Source: Pseudomonas fluorescens
GTDB taxonomy: Bacteria; Pseudomonadota; Gammaproteobacteria; Pseudomonadales; Pseudomonadaceae
DNA: 64,000 nucleotides
Direction: 5' to 3'
Assembly: GCF_900215245.1 (NCBI RefSeq)
Contig: NZ_LT907842.1
Span: forward strand, 5,642,001 to 5,706,000
A program made the translations under genes and the position numbers. Below are positions 53,655-62,972 of this stretch, piece after piece. Within the stretch, counting starts at the first letter, position 1, and each line of letters starts with the position of its first letter. Below the pieces are notes generated by a model. It was given only the letters and a program-made list of their open reading frames with translations. It was not told where the DNA came from and ran no database searches.

Positions 53655-54444
53655 GTGAGAACTCCGGTTGTTCAAGAGGGTTGGGTTGAGGGCGGCTCGC
53701 CTGCCGTAAGGTTTTCAGAATCTCGATACGCAGTGCGCCGATGGCCTCCACCTGTTCCTCGTGCGGTTGCGGCAGGTCGATGTGCCATTCGCCCAGGGTC
53801 CGCGCCGGGCGGTTACCCAGTAGCAGGATGCGGTCGGAAAGCAGCAACGCCTCATCAATATCATGGGTAATCAGCACCGCCGCCGAACCTTGCTCGCGGT
53901 TGACCTTGAGCAACAGGTGCTGCATGTCGGCGCGGGTGACTTCATCGAGTGCGCCAAAGGGTTCATCCAGCAGCAACACTTGCGGTTGCCGTGCCAGGCA
54001 GCGGGCCAACGCCGTGCGCTGGGCCATGCCACCAGACAACTGCGCGGGGAACTGCTGACGCGCATGTTGCAGCCCGACCGCCGCGATAGCGTGGTCGACG
54101 CGGCGGCGGCGCTCTTCGGGACTCAGCTGCGGTTGGCGGGCGAAATCCAGGCCGAAGGCGACGTTCTTTTCCAGACTCAACCAAGGCAACAGGCTGGGGT
54201 CCTGAAAGGCTACCGCGACCCTTGGGTGCGGCCCGTTCAAAGGCTCGCCCAGCACCTGCACTGTGCCGCCCTGGGGCGTCTGCAAACCGGCCAGTACGCG
54301 CAACAGGCTGGATTTGCCGACGCCACTGGGCCCGAGGATCGACACCACTTCGCCAGGCCGCAATTGCAAGTCGAACCCTTGCAGCACCGGCCCGCTGGCG
54401 TAGCCCAGGCAAATCCCCTGAGCACTCAATACCATCGGTGTCAT
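53641..54444 (-). CDS. ABC transporter ATP-binding protein (SsuB/TauB-like)
   Basis: A 267-residue ATPase with Walker A GPSGVGKSS (about 39-47), Q-loop AFQDPSLLPWL, signature LSGGMAQRTALARCLARQPQ, Walker B VLLLDEPFGALDE and H-loop VLITHDIDEAL. The C-terminal segment after 230 is variable. It overlaps the acyl-CoA dehydrogenase-like gene upstream by 4 bases and the binding-protein gene downstream by 14 bases. It powers import through the permease at 51688. Confidence 0.92.
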   Translation of the reverse strand: MTPMVLSAQGICLGYASGPVLQGFDLQLRPGEVVSILGPSGVGKSSLLRVLAGLQTPQGGTVQVLGEPLNGPHPRVAVAFQDPSLLPWLSLEKNVAFGLDFARQPQLSPEERRRRVDHAIAAVGLQHARQQFPAQLSGGMAQRTALARCLARQPQVLLLDEPFGALDEVTRADMQHLLLKVNREQGSAAVLITHDIDEALLLSDRILLLGNRPARTLGEWHIDLPQPHEEQVEAIGALRIEILKTLRQASRPQPNPLEQPEFSHVSG

Positions 54445-55502
54445 AGATTGGCCTGTCGCTGCAACTCGGTGCGCAGTTGCACCAGGCTTGGCGTGACAAT
54501 CGGCACAAAGGCCGACTCGCGCCAGCGCCGGGCAAAGCCGCTGCCGTGTGCGGTGAGGTACGCCTTGCCGCCGCTCGCCTGCAGTTCAAGTTGCACGGCG
54601 CTGGCGGCTGTTTCTGCCAGGGCAATACGCAGTTTGAACAGCGGCACCGGCTCTGCCGCAAACCGTCCGGCCAGCAACCCCTTTTTCAACTCGGTGACCA
54701 GATGGTCCAGCGTTACCCGCAAGGCCTCCAACTCATCACGCAACACCGTGCGGCTCGCGCCCAGGTGGTTGGCCACTTCCGCCAGCGAACGGCGCGCCAG
54801 GCCGATGGACATGCCACATTGCAAGCCCAGGAACGCCGGGCGTACTGCCGGCAAAAATTTGCGCGCGTCTTCATGCAGCAACCAGTCACGGCTCAGCTCG
54901 ACGCCTTCCAGCCCCAGTGCCGCCGTGTTGCTCGATTGCAGCCCCATCAGCTCCAGGTCGCGGGAACGCTGCAACCCCGCCACCGAATCGGGGATCGCCA
55001 GAATAAACGGCGCGCCGCCACCGGCCTGCTCGATCGCCGCCGCCGCAACAAACCCGTTCTTGCGCAGGTTGGTCACCCAGTGCAGGCGACCGTTGAGGGT
55101 CCAGCCGTGGTCGTTCGGCTCGGCGCTGATTTGCAGTGCCTCGATCCCCGAGAGAAACTTCATTGCATTCGACAGCCCCGTGGCGCCGGCCAGTTTGCCG
55201 CTGAGCAAGTCCGGCAGCAGCTGCTCGCGCAGCCGCTCATTCGGGCTCTGCAGCAAATACTCGATAAAGGATCGCTGGCCCCAAAAGACAAATGCGGCCG
55301 CCAGGGAATGGCTGGCGACATTGGCGATGGCGTCCACCGCACCGGTTACATCGCCGCCCAGCCCGCCGAGTGCTTTCGGCACGCCGATACGCAATACATT
55401 CGCGTCTGCCAGCCGTGGCAGCACTTCCTGTGGATCGCAACTGCCCACATCCAGGGCCTGCGCTTGAACATCGAGCCAACGGCTCAAGATTGGGTCAAGC
55501 AT
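54441..55502 (-). CDS. Acyl-CoA dehydrogenase-fold flavoprotein (SfnC/DszC-like)
   Basis: A 353-residue protein of the acyl-CoA dehydrogenase fold. Landmarks are VPKALGGLGGDVTGAVDAIA, FIEYLLQSP, the flavin segment GATGLSNAMK and LHWVTNLRKNGF, and the C-terminal helices. It lacks the catalytic Glu context typical of true acyl-CoA dehydrogenases. In operons with sulfonate-type ABC transporters such proteins are usually FMNH2-dependent monooxygenases or sulfur-scavenging enzymes. It is the second gene of the operon and likely acts on the imported substrate. Exact reaction unknown. Confidence 0.75.
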   Translation of the reverse strand: MLDPILSRWLDVQAQALDVGSCDPQEVLPRLADANVLRIGVPKALGGLGGDVTGAVDAIANVASHSLAAAFVFWGQRSFIEYLLQSPNERLREQLLPDLLSGKLAGATGLSNAMKFLSGIEALQISAEPNDHGWTLNGRLHWVTNLRKNGFVAAAAIEQAGGGAPFILAIPDSVAGLQRSRDLELMGLQSSNTAALGLEGVELSRDWLLHEDARKFLPAVRPAFLGLQCGMSIGLARRSLAEVANHLGASRTVLRDELEALRVTLDHLVTELKKGLLAGRFAAEPVPLFKLRIALAETAASAVQLELQASGGKAYLTAHGSGFARRWRESAFVPIVTPSLVQLRTELQRQANL

Positions 55503-55542
55503 TCGTGTTTCTCCTTGTTACTGCAGGTGGACCATCGCCCAT

Positions 55543-56103
55543 TCAGCTTGCCGGTTTTTCCCAACGGTATTGCGCCAACTCCGGGTTCAACGGGGTACGG
55601 GCAAACACGTTAGCGAAGTTGCACAACGTTGCCAGGCTCACCCCTAAAATAACTTCCAGCGCCTGGCCATCGGAGTAACCGGCGGCACGGAATGCCTCGA
55701 AGCCGGCATCGCTGACATCGCCGCGGGTGGCGATCACTTCACGGGTGAAGGCGGCGAGTGTCTCATACCGGGCATTGGGCAATTCACCGCGCTGGCGCAA
55801 CGCATCAATGACGTCTTCCGGCAGCTTGGCTTTGTTGCGGGCAACGGCTGTGTGGCCGGCGACGCAGAAATCGCAGCCGTGGGTGGTGGCGGCAATCAGT
55901 TGCACCACTTCGCGGTCGGCCAGGCTCAGTTCAGACTTGGCGTTGAGGCCGGACACCGTGATATAGGTTTCCAGCGCGGCCGGTGCATTGGCCAAGACGG
56001 CGAGCAGGTTGGGGATGAAACCCGAGCCCTTGAGGGCGTTTTCCAGGAACGGCTTGGCCGCTTCAGGTGCGGTTTCAGGGGTCAGCAACGGTACGCGGGA
56101 CAT
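55543..56103 (-). CDS. Carboxymuconolactone decarboxylase / AhpD-like protein
   Basis: A 186-residue all-helical protein of the AhpD-like superfamily. The redox motif Cys77-x-x-Cys80 with His84 is in THGCDFCVAGHTAVA, which is the peroxidase-type motif, not the decarboxylase type. A Glu proton-relay residue (DREVVQLIAATT) precedes it. It is the first gene of the minus-strand operon with the flavoprotein and ABC transporter and may detoxify peroxide made by the flavin enzyme, which is inference. It is divergent from the AraC regulator at 56206. Confidence 0.85.
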   Translation of the reverse strand: MSRVPLLTPETAPEAAKPFLENALKGSGFIPNLLAVLANAPAALETYITVSGLNAKSELSLADREVVQLIAATTHGCDFCVAGHTAVARNKAKLPEDVIDALRQRGELPNARYETLAAFTREVIATRGDVSDAGFEAFRAAGYSDGQALEVILGVSLATLCNFANVFARTPLNPELAQYRWEKPAS

Positions 56104-56205
56104 GGAGTGGTCTCCTCATGGGTTGATGGCTCCAGTCTGTTGGTTATAAAAAATCCCCTCAATAGGCTAAAGTAGCGATTACTTGCTCTTGAGTCTTTAC
56201 GTTAG
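56104..56205. promoter_or_regulatory. Divergent promoter region (AhpD-like operon and AraC regulator)
   Basis: About 100 bases separate the starts of the two genes. It is A+T-rich at 56140-56200 (TATAAAAAATCCCC, TTGAGTCTTTACGTTAG). It should contain the binding site of the AraC-type regulator; no repeat long enough to name is visible. Confidence 0.4.
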
Positions 56206-57111
56206 ATGAATTCGTCCAGTGCTCTCGTCGATTGGTTATTAGACAGCCTTGAGCTCAACACCAGTCTGTTCCACGTCGGGCGCTATTGCGGCGACTGGCA
56301 TGCAAGCACCCATGGCCTGGCCAGCGCGAGTTTCCACTTGATTGTGCAAGGCCAGTGCTGGCTGCATATCGACGGAGAATCCGCCCCCCAGCACTTGAAC
56401 AATGGCGATGCGCTGTTTCTGCTGCGCGACCTTGAATATCGGCTGTCCGGCGAAGCCACGGCGCAGGGCGCGCAGGAATCTCCACGCCGTGCGATGCTGG
56501 CGCTGGATAACGAGGCCAGCGATGGCGTCGGGCTGGTCTGCGGTTTCTTCCACTTCCATTCCGGCCTGTCGGCGATGATTGTCGACACCCTCCCCGCCTG
56601 GATCATCCTGCGTGCCGGCGACCCCTCGTTGACCGCCGCGCGCAACCTGTTCGACCTGATCCTGCAAGAATGCCAGCGCACGCCCGCGCCTTCCTCGGCG
56701 TTGCTTGAACGTCTTTGCCACTTGTTGTTTCTGTATGTGCTGCGCCAGCAAGTGCTCGACAACACCGCCCTCGGCGGCCTGGCGGCATTGGGCCGGCAGC
56801 CGGCATTTGCGCACTTGCTGGAACAGCTTATCGCTCGCCCGGCTGAGGCCTGGACCCTGGAAAGCATGGCGGCCTGTACCGGGCTGTCGCGCTCGGCGTT
56901 TTTCAAACGGTTTAACGAGTTGTGCGGCCGCTCGCCCGGCCAGGTGCTGTTGATGATGCGCATGCGCCATGCGTGCCAGCTGTTCAAGCAAGACCAGACG
57001 GTGGCGGAGGTCGCGCTGGCGGTCGGCTACCAGTCGGTGGCCGCGTTTACCCGCGCATTCCACAAAGTAACCGGGCAACAACCGGGGGCCTATCGCAAGG
57101 CTCAGGCCTAG
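56206..57111 (+). CDS. AraC-family regulator with cupin-type sensor
   Basis: A 301-residue AraC regulator. Residues about 15-150 form a cupin-like (AraC_binding/Cupin_6) ligand domain (SSALVDWLLDSLELNTSLFH, GDALFLLRDLEYRLSG). Two helix-turn-helices occupy about 205-295 (MAACTGLSRSAFFKRFNELC, EVALAVGYQSVAAFTRAFHK). The start ATG at 56206 lacks an evident ribosome binding site (ACGTTAG before it). Divergent position makes it the likely activator of the ABC/flavoprotein operon. Confidence 0.87.
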   Translation: MNSSSALVDWLLDSLELNTSLFHVGRYCGDWHASTHGLASASFHLIVQGQCWLHIDGESAPQHLNNGDALFLLRDLEYRLSGEATAQGAQESPRRAMLALDNEASDGVGLVCGFFHFHSGLSAMIVDTLPAWIILRAGDPSLTAARNLFDLILQECQRTPAPSSALLERLCHLLFLYVLRQQVLDNTALGGLAALGRQPAFAHLLEQLIARPAEAWTLESMAACTGLSRSAFFKRFNELCGRSPGQVLLMMRMRHACQLFKQDQTVAEVALAVGYQSVAAFTRAFHKVTGQQPGAYRKAQA

Positions 57112-57139
57112 CGTTGCAAGCCATTACCCGGCCGCAACG

Positions 57140-58072
57140 TCACTGCTGGCTTGTCTGATCCTGGCGCTGCAGGCCGGTGCCGGGCTGACTACACAGGTCG
57201 ACCAACCAATCCACGAATACCCGCACCCGTTGCGACAACTGGCGGTGCGGCGGGTACAGCGCGGTGAGTGCCATGGTGGGTACTGGCAGCTGTGGCAGCA
57301 CCGGCACCAGCGTGCCCTTGGCCAGTTGCTGCATGGCGTGATAGTGGGGAGCCTGGATCAGGCCATACCCGGCTTCGCACGCGGCGAAATACGCGTCGGA
57401 ACTGTTGACTGCGACGACCTTCGCCAGGTTGACCACGCGCAACTCGCTGCCAACCTGAAACTCCAGGCCGAAGCGTTTACCACTGGCACTGGAAACGTAT
57501 TCGACCATCTGGTGATGGGCCAGATCGTCCAGGCTCGCGGGCACGCCCATGCGCGCAAGGTAATCGGGGCTGGCCAGCGTGAGCTGATCCATCACCGCCA
57601 GCGGCCGCGCCACCAGCGACTCGTCCAGCGCCAGGCCACCGCGCAGCACGCAATCCACACCTTCACGGATCAGGTCCACCGGGCGGTCGTTAAGGCCGAT
57701 TTCCAGTTCGATCTGCGGGTAGCACGCGGTAAACGTCGGCAACGCGGGGATCACGATAAGCCGGCCGATACCGGATGGCATGTCGATGCTTAACGTACCG
57801 CGCGGGTTCTGACGGCGGTTGGAAAACACCGCCTCGGTTTCTTCAAGGTCCGTCAGCAACTGCACACAGCGCTGGTAATACGCCGCGCCGTCCGGGGTCG
57901 GATTGACTTGCCGGGTGGTGCGCTGCAACAACTGCACGCCGAGGTGTGCCTCCAGTTGTTTGATCATGATCGTCACCGAGGCACGCGGCAGTTGCAGGCT
58001 GTCGGCGGCCTTGGCGAAGCCGCCCAACTCAACGATTCGGGTGAAGACGCGCATGGCGTTAAATCGGTCCAA
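57140..58072 (-). CDS. LysR-family regulator
   Basis: A 310-residue LysR regulator of the CrgA/AaeR group ([20 protein letters not shown], then the helix-turn-helix [20 protein letters not shown], and [20 protein letters not shown]). The C-terminal effector domain starts about residue 92 ([20 protein letters not shown]). It is divergent from the aldo/keto reductase at 58190, which it probably represses or activates. Such pairs often respond to reactive aldehydes or quinones. Confidence 0.9.
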   Translation of the reverse strand: MDRFNAMRVFTRIVELGGFAKAADSLQLPRASVTIMIKQLEAHLGVQLLQRTTRQVNPTPDGAAYYQRCVQLLTDLEETEAVFSNRRQNPRGTLSIDMPSGIGRLIVIPALPTFTACYPQIELEIGLNDRPVDLIREGVDCVLRGGLALDESLVARPLAVMDQLTLASPDYLARMGVPASLDDLAHHQMVEYVSSASGKRFGLEFQVGSELRVVNLAKVVAVNSSDAYFAACEAGYGLIQAPHYHAMQQLAKGTLVPVLPQLPVPTMALTALYPPHRQLSQRVRVFVDWLVDLCSQPGTGLQRQDQTSQQ

Positions 58073-58189
58073 AGCTGGGTAAACTCCAGGGATTATTTAG
58101 AAAATCATAATAGTGATAGCGGTTTTAGCCGCTTTATCCCTGAGTTGTCGAGGAGAACAATGGGCCTTTCCCATCAAGGAGCTCCCCCG
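58073..58189. promoter_or_regulatory. Divergent LysR/aldo-keto reductase control region with palindrome
   Basis: The region contains AGCGG-TTTTAG-CCGCT (58119-58134), within a longer imperfect symmetry GATAGCGG...CCGCTTTATC. This is a plausible LysR operator overlapping an A+T-rich promoter. Two ribosome binding sites precede the two possible starts of the reductase. Confidence 0.55.
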
Positions 58190-59185
58190 ATGCACACTCG
58201 TCAACTTGGCAAGAATGGCCCTCACGTCTCCGCCATCGGCCTCGGCTGCATGGGCATGACCGATTTTTACACCACCGGCAGTGATACCCAGGAAGCGCTT
58301 GCGACCCTGCACCGCGCCCTTGAGCTGGGCGTCACCTTGCTGGACACCGCCGACATGTATGGCCCCTGCACCAATGAAGAACTGATCGGCAAAGCCATCG
58401 CCGGCAAACGCGATCAGGTGTTCCTGGCCAGCAAGTTCGGCTTTGTGCGCGACCCGGCAAACCCCGCGGCACGCGGTGTGAATGGTCGCCCTGAGTACAT
58501 CCGCACGGCGATTGACGGCACCTTGAAGCGCCTGGGCGTAGACACCCTGGACCTTTACTACCAGCATCGCGTGGACCCCGAGGTAGCCATCGAAGAAAGC
58601 GTCGGGGCCATGGCCGAGTTGGTCAAGCAAGGCAAGGTGCGTTACCTGGGCCTGAGTGAAACCTCGGCCGCCAGTCTGGAACGTGCCCACAAGGTGCACC
58701 CGATCAGCGCCTTGCAAAGTGAATACTCGCTGTGGAGCCGTGACCAGGAAGACAACGGTTGCCTGGAGGCGTGCCAGCGCCTGGGCATCGCCTTTGTGCC
58801 CTACAGCCCACTGGGGCGCGGTTTTCTCACTGGCACCTTGAAAAGCCAGGAGGACTTCGCGGCCGACGACTATCGCCGCTCCAGCCCACGGTTCCAGGGC
58901 GAGAACTTCGCAAAAAACCTGCTGCTGGTGGATAAGGTGCGGGCGCTGGCCGCCGAAAAAGGCGTGACGGCCGGGCAATTGGCATTGGCCTGGGTACTCG
59001 CCCAAGGCGATTACCTGATCCCGATCCCGGGCACCAAACAGCGCAAGTACCTGGAAGAGAACGTGGCGGCCGTCGACATCGTCTTGAGCCCTGCCGAATC
59101 GGCAGCGCTGACGTCGATCTTCCCCGCCGGCGCGACGGCCGGTTTGCGCTACAGCGAAGCCTCGATGGGCCTGGTGAATCAGTAG
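58190..59185 (+). CDS. Aldo/keto reductase
   Basis: A 331-residue NADPH-dependent oxidoreductase, starting at ATG 58190 (AAGGAG upstream); ATG 58160, also with AGGAG, would add ten residues. The catalytic residues are in LLDTADMYG (Asp, Tyr), LASKFGFV (Lys) and LYYQHRVDP (His). The C-terminal cofactor loop is [18 protein letters not shown]. It belongs to the AKR13/YakC-like group, which reduces small aldehydes and ketones. Regulated with the adjacent LysR gene. Confidence 0.9.
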   Translation: MHTRQLGKNGPHVSAIGLGCMGMTDFYTTGSDTQEALATLHRALELGVTLLDTADMYGPCTNEELIGKAIAGKRDQVFLASKFGFVRDPANPAARGVNGRPEYIRTAIDGTLKRLGVDTLDLYYQHRVDPEVAIEESVGAMAELVKQGKVRYLGLSETSAASLERAHKVHPISALQSEYSLWSRDQEDNGCLEACQRLGIAFVPYSPLGRGFLTGTLKSQEDFAADDYRRSSPRFQGENFAKNLLLVDKVRALAAEKGVTAGQLALAWVLAQGDYLIPIPGTKQRKYLEENVAAVDIVLSPAESAALTSIFPAGATAGLRYSEASMGLVNQ

Positions 59186-59196
59186 CCGTCGGGCCC

Positions 59197-59228
59197 CGGG
59201 CGCCCGCGTGTGGGGGCGCCCGATTTTT
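59197..59228 (+). terminator. Intrinsic terminator of the aldo/keto reductase gene
   Basis: A nine-pair G+C-only stem (CGGGCGCCC at 59197-59205 with GGGCGCCCG at 59214-59222) followed by ATTTTT. It lies 12 bases after the stop codon and is the classic form. Confidence 0.9.
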
Positions 59229-59328
59229 CTTGCACCATGGTACCTAAAGGTCCGCCTTACCAAGCCGATAGCCCGATGAAGCTCTAACAAAGCCGCGTCG
59301 ATAATAAACGCTTCGTAAGGACGACCTC

Positions 59329-61323
59329 ATGCCCCCAATTCGCTCCATTCAAACCCGCTATACCCTGTTTCTGGTGCTGTTCGTCCTGGTGCTATTGGTG
59401 CTGACGGTGGTGGGTATCGGCCAGTTGGTGGCCCCCAAGCTACGGCTAACTGAAGAGCAGGTGGTGCTCAACCGCGTCGCTGAGGTGGCCGAACAGATCA
59501 AGGGCGAGCTGAACAAGGTCCAGGCCCAGCAACGCAGCATCACCCAAACCATCCCTCTGCTCGACAGCGATGCCATCGACAAAGTCCTGCCCGGCCTGGT
59601 GGACCAGTACGGCGAGCTGAAAGTATTCGGCGGCGGCATCTGGCCGCTGCCTAACCAACGTACGCCAGGGCGCAACAAGCACAGCACGTTCTGGCACCGC
59701 GATGCTTCGGGCAAGCTGGCCGTCAATACCTTCTGGAACAGCGACGCCGCGCCTAATTACTACGACCAGAGCTGGTACAAAGGCGGCCTCGCCTCGCCGC
59801 GCGGGCAATGCGCCTGGGCCGCCGCCTATAAAGACGATGCCAGCCAGGAGCCGCGCACCAATTGCGCCATGGCGATCCAGCGTGACGGCGCCGCGTATGG
59901 CGTCGCCACCATCGACGTGACACTGGGGTTCTTCAATGACCTGGTGGCCAACAAAGAGAAAGACATCGGTGGGCAGATGCTGATCGTTGAAGGCGACGGC
60001 AAGATCATCAGCAACAGTTCACGCATCAACAGCCCGGTGGTGTTGAAGAACATCAGCGAACTGGCCGGCACCTCGGCGTTTGCCGCTCAGGTCAGCAAAG
60101 CCCTCGCTCATCGCGACCAGGGGCTTCAACGCGCTGAGTTCGACAACCAGGGCGTGGCCAGCACCTTCTACCTGCGGGCGATCGAAGGCACCCCTTGGTT
60201 CCTCGCCACCGCCCTGCCGACGGCGCTGATCACGGCCCAGCGCGATGACGTGCTCGGCAGCCTGGCCATGCTGCAAATTCCCATGGTGCTCCTGCTGGTG
60301 CTGCTGGCGTTCTTTGCAATCCGCCAACTGGTGCAGCGCATGAAGACGCTGAAAACCAATATCGACGCGCTGTCTGCCGGCGATGCCGACCTGACGCGCC
60401 GCATTACCATTCGTGCCGAAGATGAACTGGGCGCCATCGGCCACTCGGTGAACCACTTTATCGTCTACTTGCAGAACATGATTGGTGAAGTCACCCAGGC
60501 CACGGGAGCCATGTCTTCGGGCCTTGAGCAGCTGCAAAAAACCTCGGCGCACACCAACCAGATCCTGGTACGCCACGCCTCGGAGACCGACCAGACCGTC
60601 ACCGCCATCACCGAAATGAGCTCGACCGCCGACACCGTTGCGCAAAACGCGGCGGAAACCGCCTCGTTCACCCAGCGCGCCAACGAGCACGCCGACCGCT
60701 CTCGCGTGGTTGTGGGCGAAGCGTCCAGCAGCGTCAGTGCCCTGATCGGCGAAGTCGCCAGCGCGACCCACACCGTCGAAAACATGCGCCAGGATGCTGC
60801 GCGTATCACCGAAACCCTTGGCGTCATCGGCGCGATTGCCGGCCAGACCAACCTGTTGGCACTCAACGCCGCGATTGAGGCTGCCCGCGCCGGCGAGCAA
60901 GGCCGCGGTTTTGCGGTAGTGGCCGACGAGGTCCGGGCACTGGCCGCACGTACCCAGGCCAGCACCTCACAGATCAACGAGATGCTGGCACGCCTGACGA
61001 CCGGAGTTAGTTCGTCGGTGGCCGCCATGGAAAACACCCAGGCCAGTTGCCAATCGGCGGCGGATGCTACGGCGCGGGTCAACACCGGGCTTGACGAAAT
61101 GGCGGGGTCGGTCAGCCATATCAACAACCTCAGCACCCAGATCGCCACGGCCGCCGAGCAGCAAAGCGCAGTGACCGAGGAGATCAACCGCAGCATGGTG
61201 CAGATCCGACATATGGTCGACGAGTTGGTGGAAAGCGGCCATGCCACTGAAACCAATACGCAAAGCCTGTTGAATGCGAATGGCCGGGTGATTGCGCTGA
61301 TGAGTCGCTTTAAAGTCCGTTGA
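59329..61323 (+). CDS. Methyl-accepting chemotaxis protein with periplasmic dCache-type sensor
   Basis: A 664-residue chemoreceptor. A first transmembrane helix (about 14-33), a periplasmic double-Cache-like sensor (about 34-315, with [20 protein letters not shown] and [20 protein letters not shown]), a second helix (about 318-342), HAMP (about 345-395, ending [12 protein letters not shown]), and a cytoplasmic hairpin whose tip is [20 protein letters not shown]. The W-Y-x-G and D-V motifs are those of Cache domains that bind amino acids, polyamines or organic acids, but the ligand cannot be read. There is no CheR-tethering pentapeptide at the C-terminus. Confidence 0.92.
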   Translation: MPPIRSIQTRYTLFLVLFVLVLLVLTVVGIGQLVAPKLRLTEEQVVLNRVAEVAEQIKGELNKVQAQQRSITQTIPLLDSDAIDKVLPGLVDQYGELKVFGGGIWPLPNQRTPGRNKHSTFWHRDASGKLAVNTFWNSDAAPNYYDQSWYKGGLASPRGQCAWAAAYKDDASQEPRTNCAMAIQRDGAAYGVATIDVTLGFFNDLVANKEKDIGGQMLIVEGDGKIISNSSRINSPVVLKNISELAGTSAFAAQVSKALAHRDQGLQRAEFDNQGVASTFYLRAIEGTPWFLATALPTALITAQRDDVLGSLAMLQIPMVLLLVLLAFFAIRQLVQRMKTLKTNIDALSAGDADLTRRITIRAEDELGAIGHSVNHFIVYLQNMIGEVTQATGAMSSGLEQLQKTSAHTNQILVRHASETDQTVTAITEMSSTADTVAQNAAETASFTQRANEHADRSRVVVGEASSSVSALIGEVASATHTVENMRQDAARITETLGVIGAIAGQTNLLALNAAIEAARAGEQGRGFAVVADEVRALAARTQASTSQINEMLARLTTGVSSSVAAMENTQASCQSAADATARVNTGLDEMAGSVSHINNLSTQIATAAEQQSAVTEEINRSMVQIRHMVDELVESGHATETNTQSLLNANGRVIALMSRFKVR

Positions 61324-61337
61324 TCAATTGCCTCAGT

Positions 61338-61360
61338 ACTCCCGTGCAAAGCGCGGGAGT
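61338..61360 (+). terminator. Short hairpin after the chemoreceptor gene
   Basis: A seven-pair stem (ACTCCCG at 61338-61344 with CGGGAGT at 61354-61360) sits 15 bases past the stop. No T run follows, so it is a weak terminator candidate. Confidence 0.45.
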
Positions 61361-61417
61361 CGGACTATTCTGACAGCTGCGATAGGGTGCCAATACTCGC
61401 CACACAGGAGGTGTGTC

Positions 61418-61876
61418 ATGCACGCTGCTGAGCCTTCGGTCCGCTTAGAACAGATCAGTCAGGAATGCTTTATTCAGGCGCCTCCCGAGGTCGTCTACGA
61501 CTATGTGACCCAGCCTGATCGCTGGCACGAATGGCACCCCTCGTCCCTCAGTGCCGACACCGGCACCACCGGTTCGCTTGCGGTCGGCGCGCGCTTTAGC
61601 GAAATCATCGACTTGCTCGGCGTGCGCGTCCCCATGAGTTATCGCGTGCAAGTAGCCTGCCGCCCCAGTGAATTCAAAACCGTCTTCACCTCCCTGGCCG
61701 TCGACGGCACCATTCACTATGTCTTACAGGCTGACAGCGGCGGCACCCGGTTCAAGCGCGTGTTGACCTACGAGACCGAGTTGCAGCTTGCCACCTTGCA
61801 TGAACGCATGGTCGCCCTGTCAGCCATTGCGCTGGACCAGCTCAAACATCGGTTGGAAAACACTGCCTTCGTATAA
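61418..61876 (+). CDS. SRPBCC-family (polyketide cyclase/START-like) protein
   Basis: A 152-residue protein starting at ATG 61418 right after a strong AGGAGGT. It has the SRPBCC helix-grip layout: IQAPPEVVYDYVTQPDRWHE at the N-terminus, a run of strands (RFSEIIDLLGVRVPMSYRVQ, YVLQADSGGTRFKRVLTYE), and a long C-terminal helix. Such proteins bind hydrophobic small molecules and seldom have known roles. It is monocistronic and cytoplasmic. Confidence 0.8.
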   Translation: MHAAEPSVRLEQISQECFIQAPPEVVYDYVTQPDRWHEWHPSSLSADTGTTGSLAVGARFSEIIDLLGVRVPMSYRVQVACRPSEFKTVFTSLAVDGTIHYVLQADSGGTRFKRVLTYETELQLATLHERMVALSAIALDQLKHRLENTAFV

Positions 61877-61958
61877 TTTTGAAACATTACAACCGCGTCC
61901 TGCTGGAAAAAGCAGGGAGAATGCCCGGCTTATTGCCCTGCATTCAGTGAGACATCCC

Positions 61959-62405
61959 ATGAAAACCACCTTGCGCCTGGCCCTGCTTTCAGCCCTGTTC
62001 ACCACCACCCTGGCGCAGGCCGCCGACCTAATTGCCATTGACGTCCATCGCGACGCCAACTGCGGCTGCTGCAAGAAGTGGATCAGCCACCTGGAAAGCA
62101 ACGGGTTCAAGGTCAATGACCATGTGGAAGCCGACATGAGCGCCGTCAAGCAGCGCCTGGGCGTAGCGCCGCGCCTGGGCTCGTGCCATACCGCGGTGAT
62201 CGACGGCAAGTTCGTCGAAGGCCACGTGCCCGCCGAGCAGGTACTGGCCCTGCGCAAGCGCGACGACTTGCTGGGGATTGCCGCGCCAGGCATGCCCATG
62301 GGTTCGCCGGGCATGGAAATGGACGGCATGAGCGATGCCTATCAAGTCATCGGCCTGACCCGGGAAGGTCAAGACGTGGTGGTGGCCGACTACCCGGCCC
62401 GTTGA
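61959..62405 (+). CDS. DUF411 periplasmic metal-binding protein
   Basis: A 148-residue protein with a signal peptide ending LAQAAD (start ATG 61959). The mature part begins IDVHRDANCGCCKKWISHLE, the CGCC metal-binding motif of DUF411. It continues with SCHTAVIDGKFVEGHVPAEQ and a Met-rich segment (APGMPMGSPGMEMDGMSD) that is a good copper ligand. DUF411 proteins are found in copper-resistance regions and are thought to bind copper or other soft metals in the periplasm. It is followed 3 bases later by a DedA/YqaA-type gene. Confidence 0.88.
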   Translation: MKTTLRLALLSALFTTTLAQAADLIAIDVHRDANCGCCKKWISHLESNGFKVNDHVEADMSAVKQRLGVAPRLGSCHTAVIDGKFVEGHVPAEQVLALRKRDDLLGIAAPGMPMGSPGMEMDGMSDAYQVIGLTREGQDVVVADYPAR

Positions 62406-62408
62406 TTG

Positions 62409-62849
62409 ATGCTCGCCGGTTACCTGGGGCTATTTTTCGCCGCCTTCGGTGCGGCCACGCTGCTGCCAATGCAATCGGAGGCGGTGCTGGTGGGCCTCTT
62501 GATCAGCGGGCATTACAGTGTGTGGGGGCTGCTGTGCATCGCCACCGTCGGCAATGTACTCGGCTCGGTGGTCAATTGGTGGCTGGGGCGCTCGGTTGAG
62601 CGTTTTCAGACGCGGCGCTGGTTTCCGGTCAGCCCACGGCACCTGGAAAAGGTCCGCGTGCATTACCAGCGCTGGGGGCATTGGTCGTTGTTGCTCAGTT
62701 GGGTGCCCATCATCGGTGACCCGCTGACCCTGGTGGCCGGGGTCATGCGCGAGCCCTTCTGGCGCTTCCTGCTGTTGGTTACCGTTGCAAAAGGCGCCCG
62801 CTACGGCGTGCTGGCCCTGCTGACGGTGAACCACCTGGCAGCCGCATAA
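62409..62849 (+). CDS. YqaA/DedA-family membrane protein
   Basis: A 146-residue inner-membrane protein (ATG 62409; a TTG three bases earlier is less likely). Family traits are LFFAAFGAATLLPMQSEAVL, the GNVLGSVVNWWLGR glycine-rich segment and LSWVPIIGDPLTLVAGVMRE, with three or four hydrophobic segments. YqaA proteins are small relatives of DedA (SNARE-associated) lipid or membrane-homeostasis proteins. It is translationally linked to the DUF411 gene, being separated from its stop by 3 bases. Confidence 0.85.
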   Translation: MLAGYLGLFFAAFGAATLLPMQSEAVLVGLLISGHYSVWGLLCIATVGNVLGSVVNWWLGRSVERFQTRRWFPVSPRHLEKVRVHYQRWGHWSLLLSWVPIIGDPLTLVAGVMREPFWRFLLLVTVAKGARYGVLALLTVNHLAAA

Positions 62850-62972
62850 CCCGGCTTGAATGCCTCTGACGGATCGCTGGCGCAGCGCCGGCCTATCTCG
62901 CTGCGCTGCGTTAATCCTCGCTTAATCCCCTCGCCACAGCATCCGGACACTGTTGTTTTCGGAGCCTGACCC

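Noticed and set aside
52473..55613. Long plus-strand frames (52473-53870, 53863-55467, 54477-55613) over the ABC operon
   Set aside because: They are antisense shadows of the binding protein, ATPase and flavoprotein genes, which have clear motifs and translational coupling on the minus strand.
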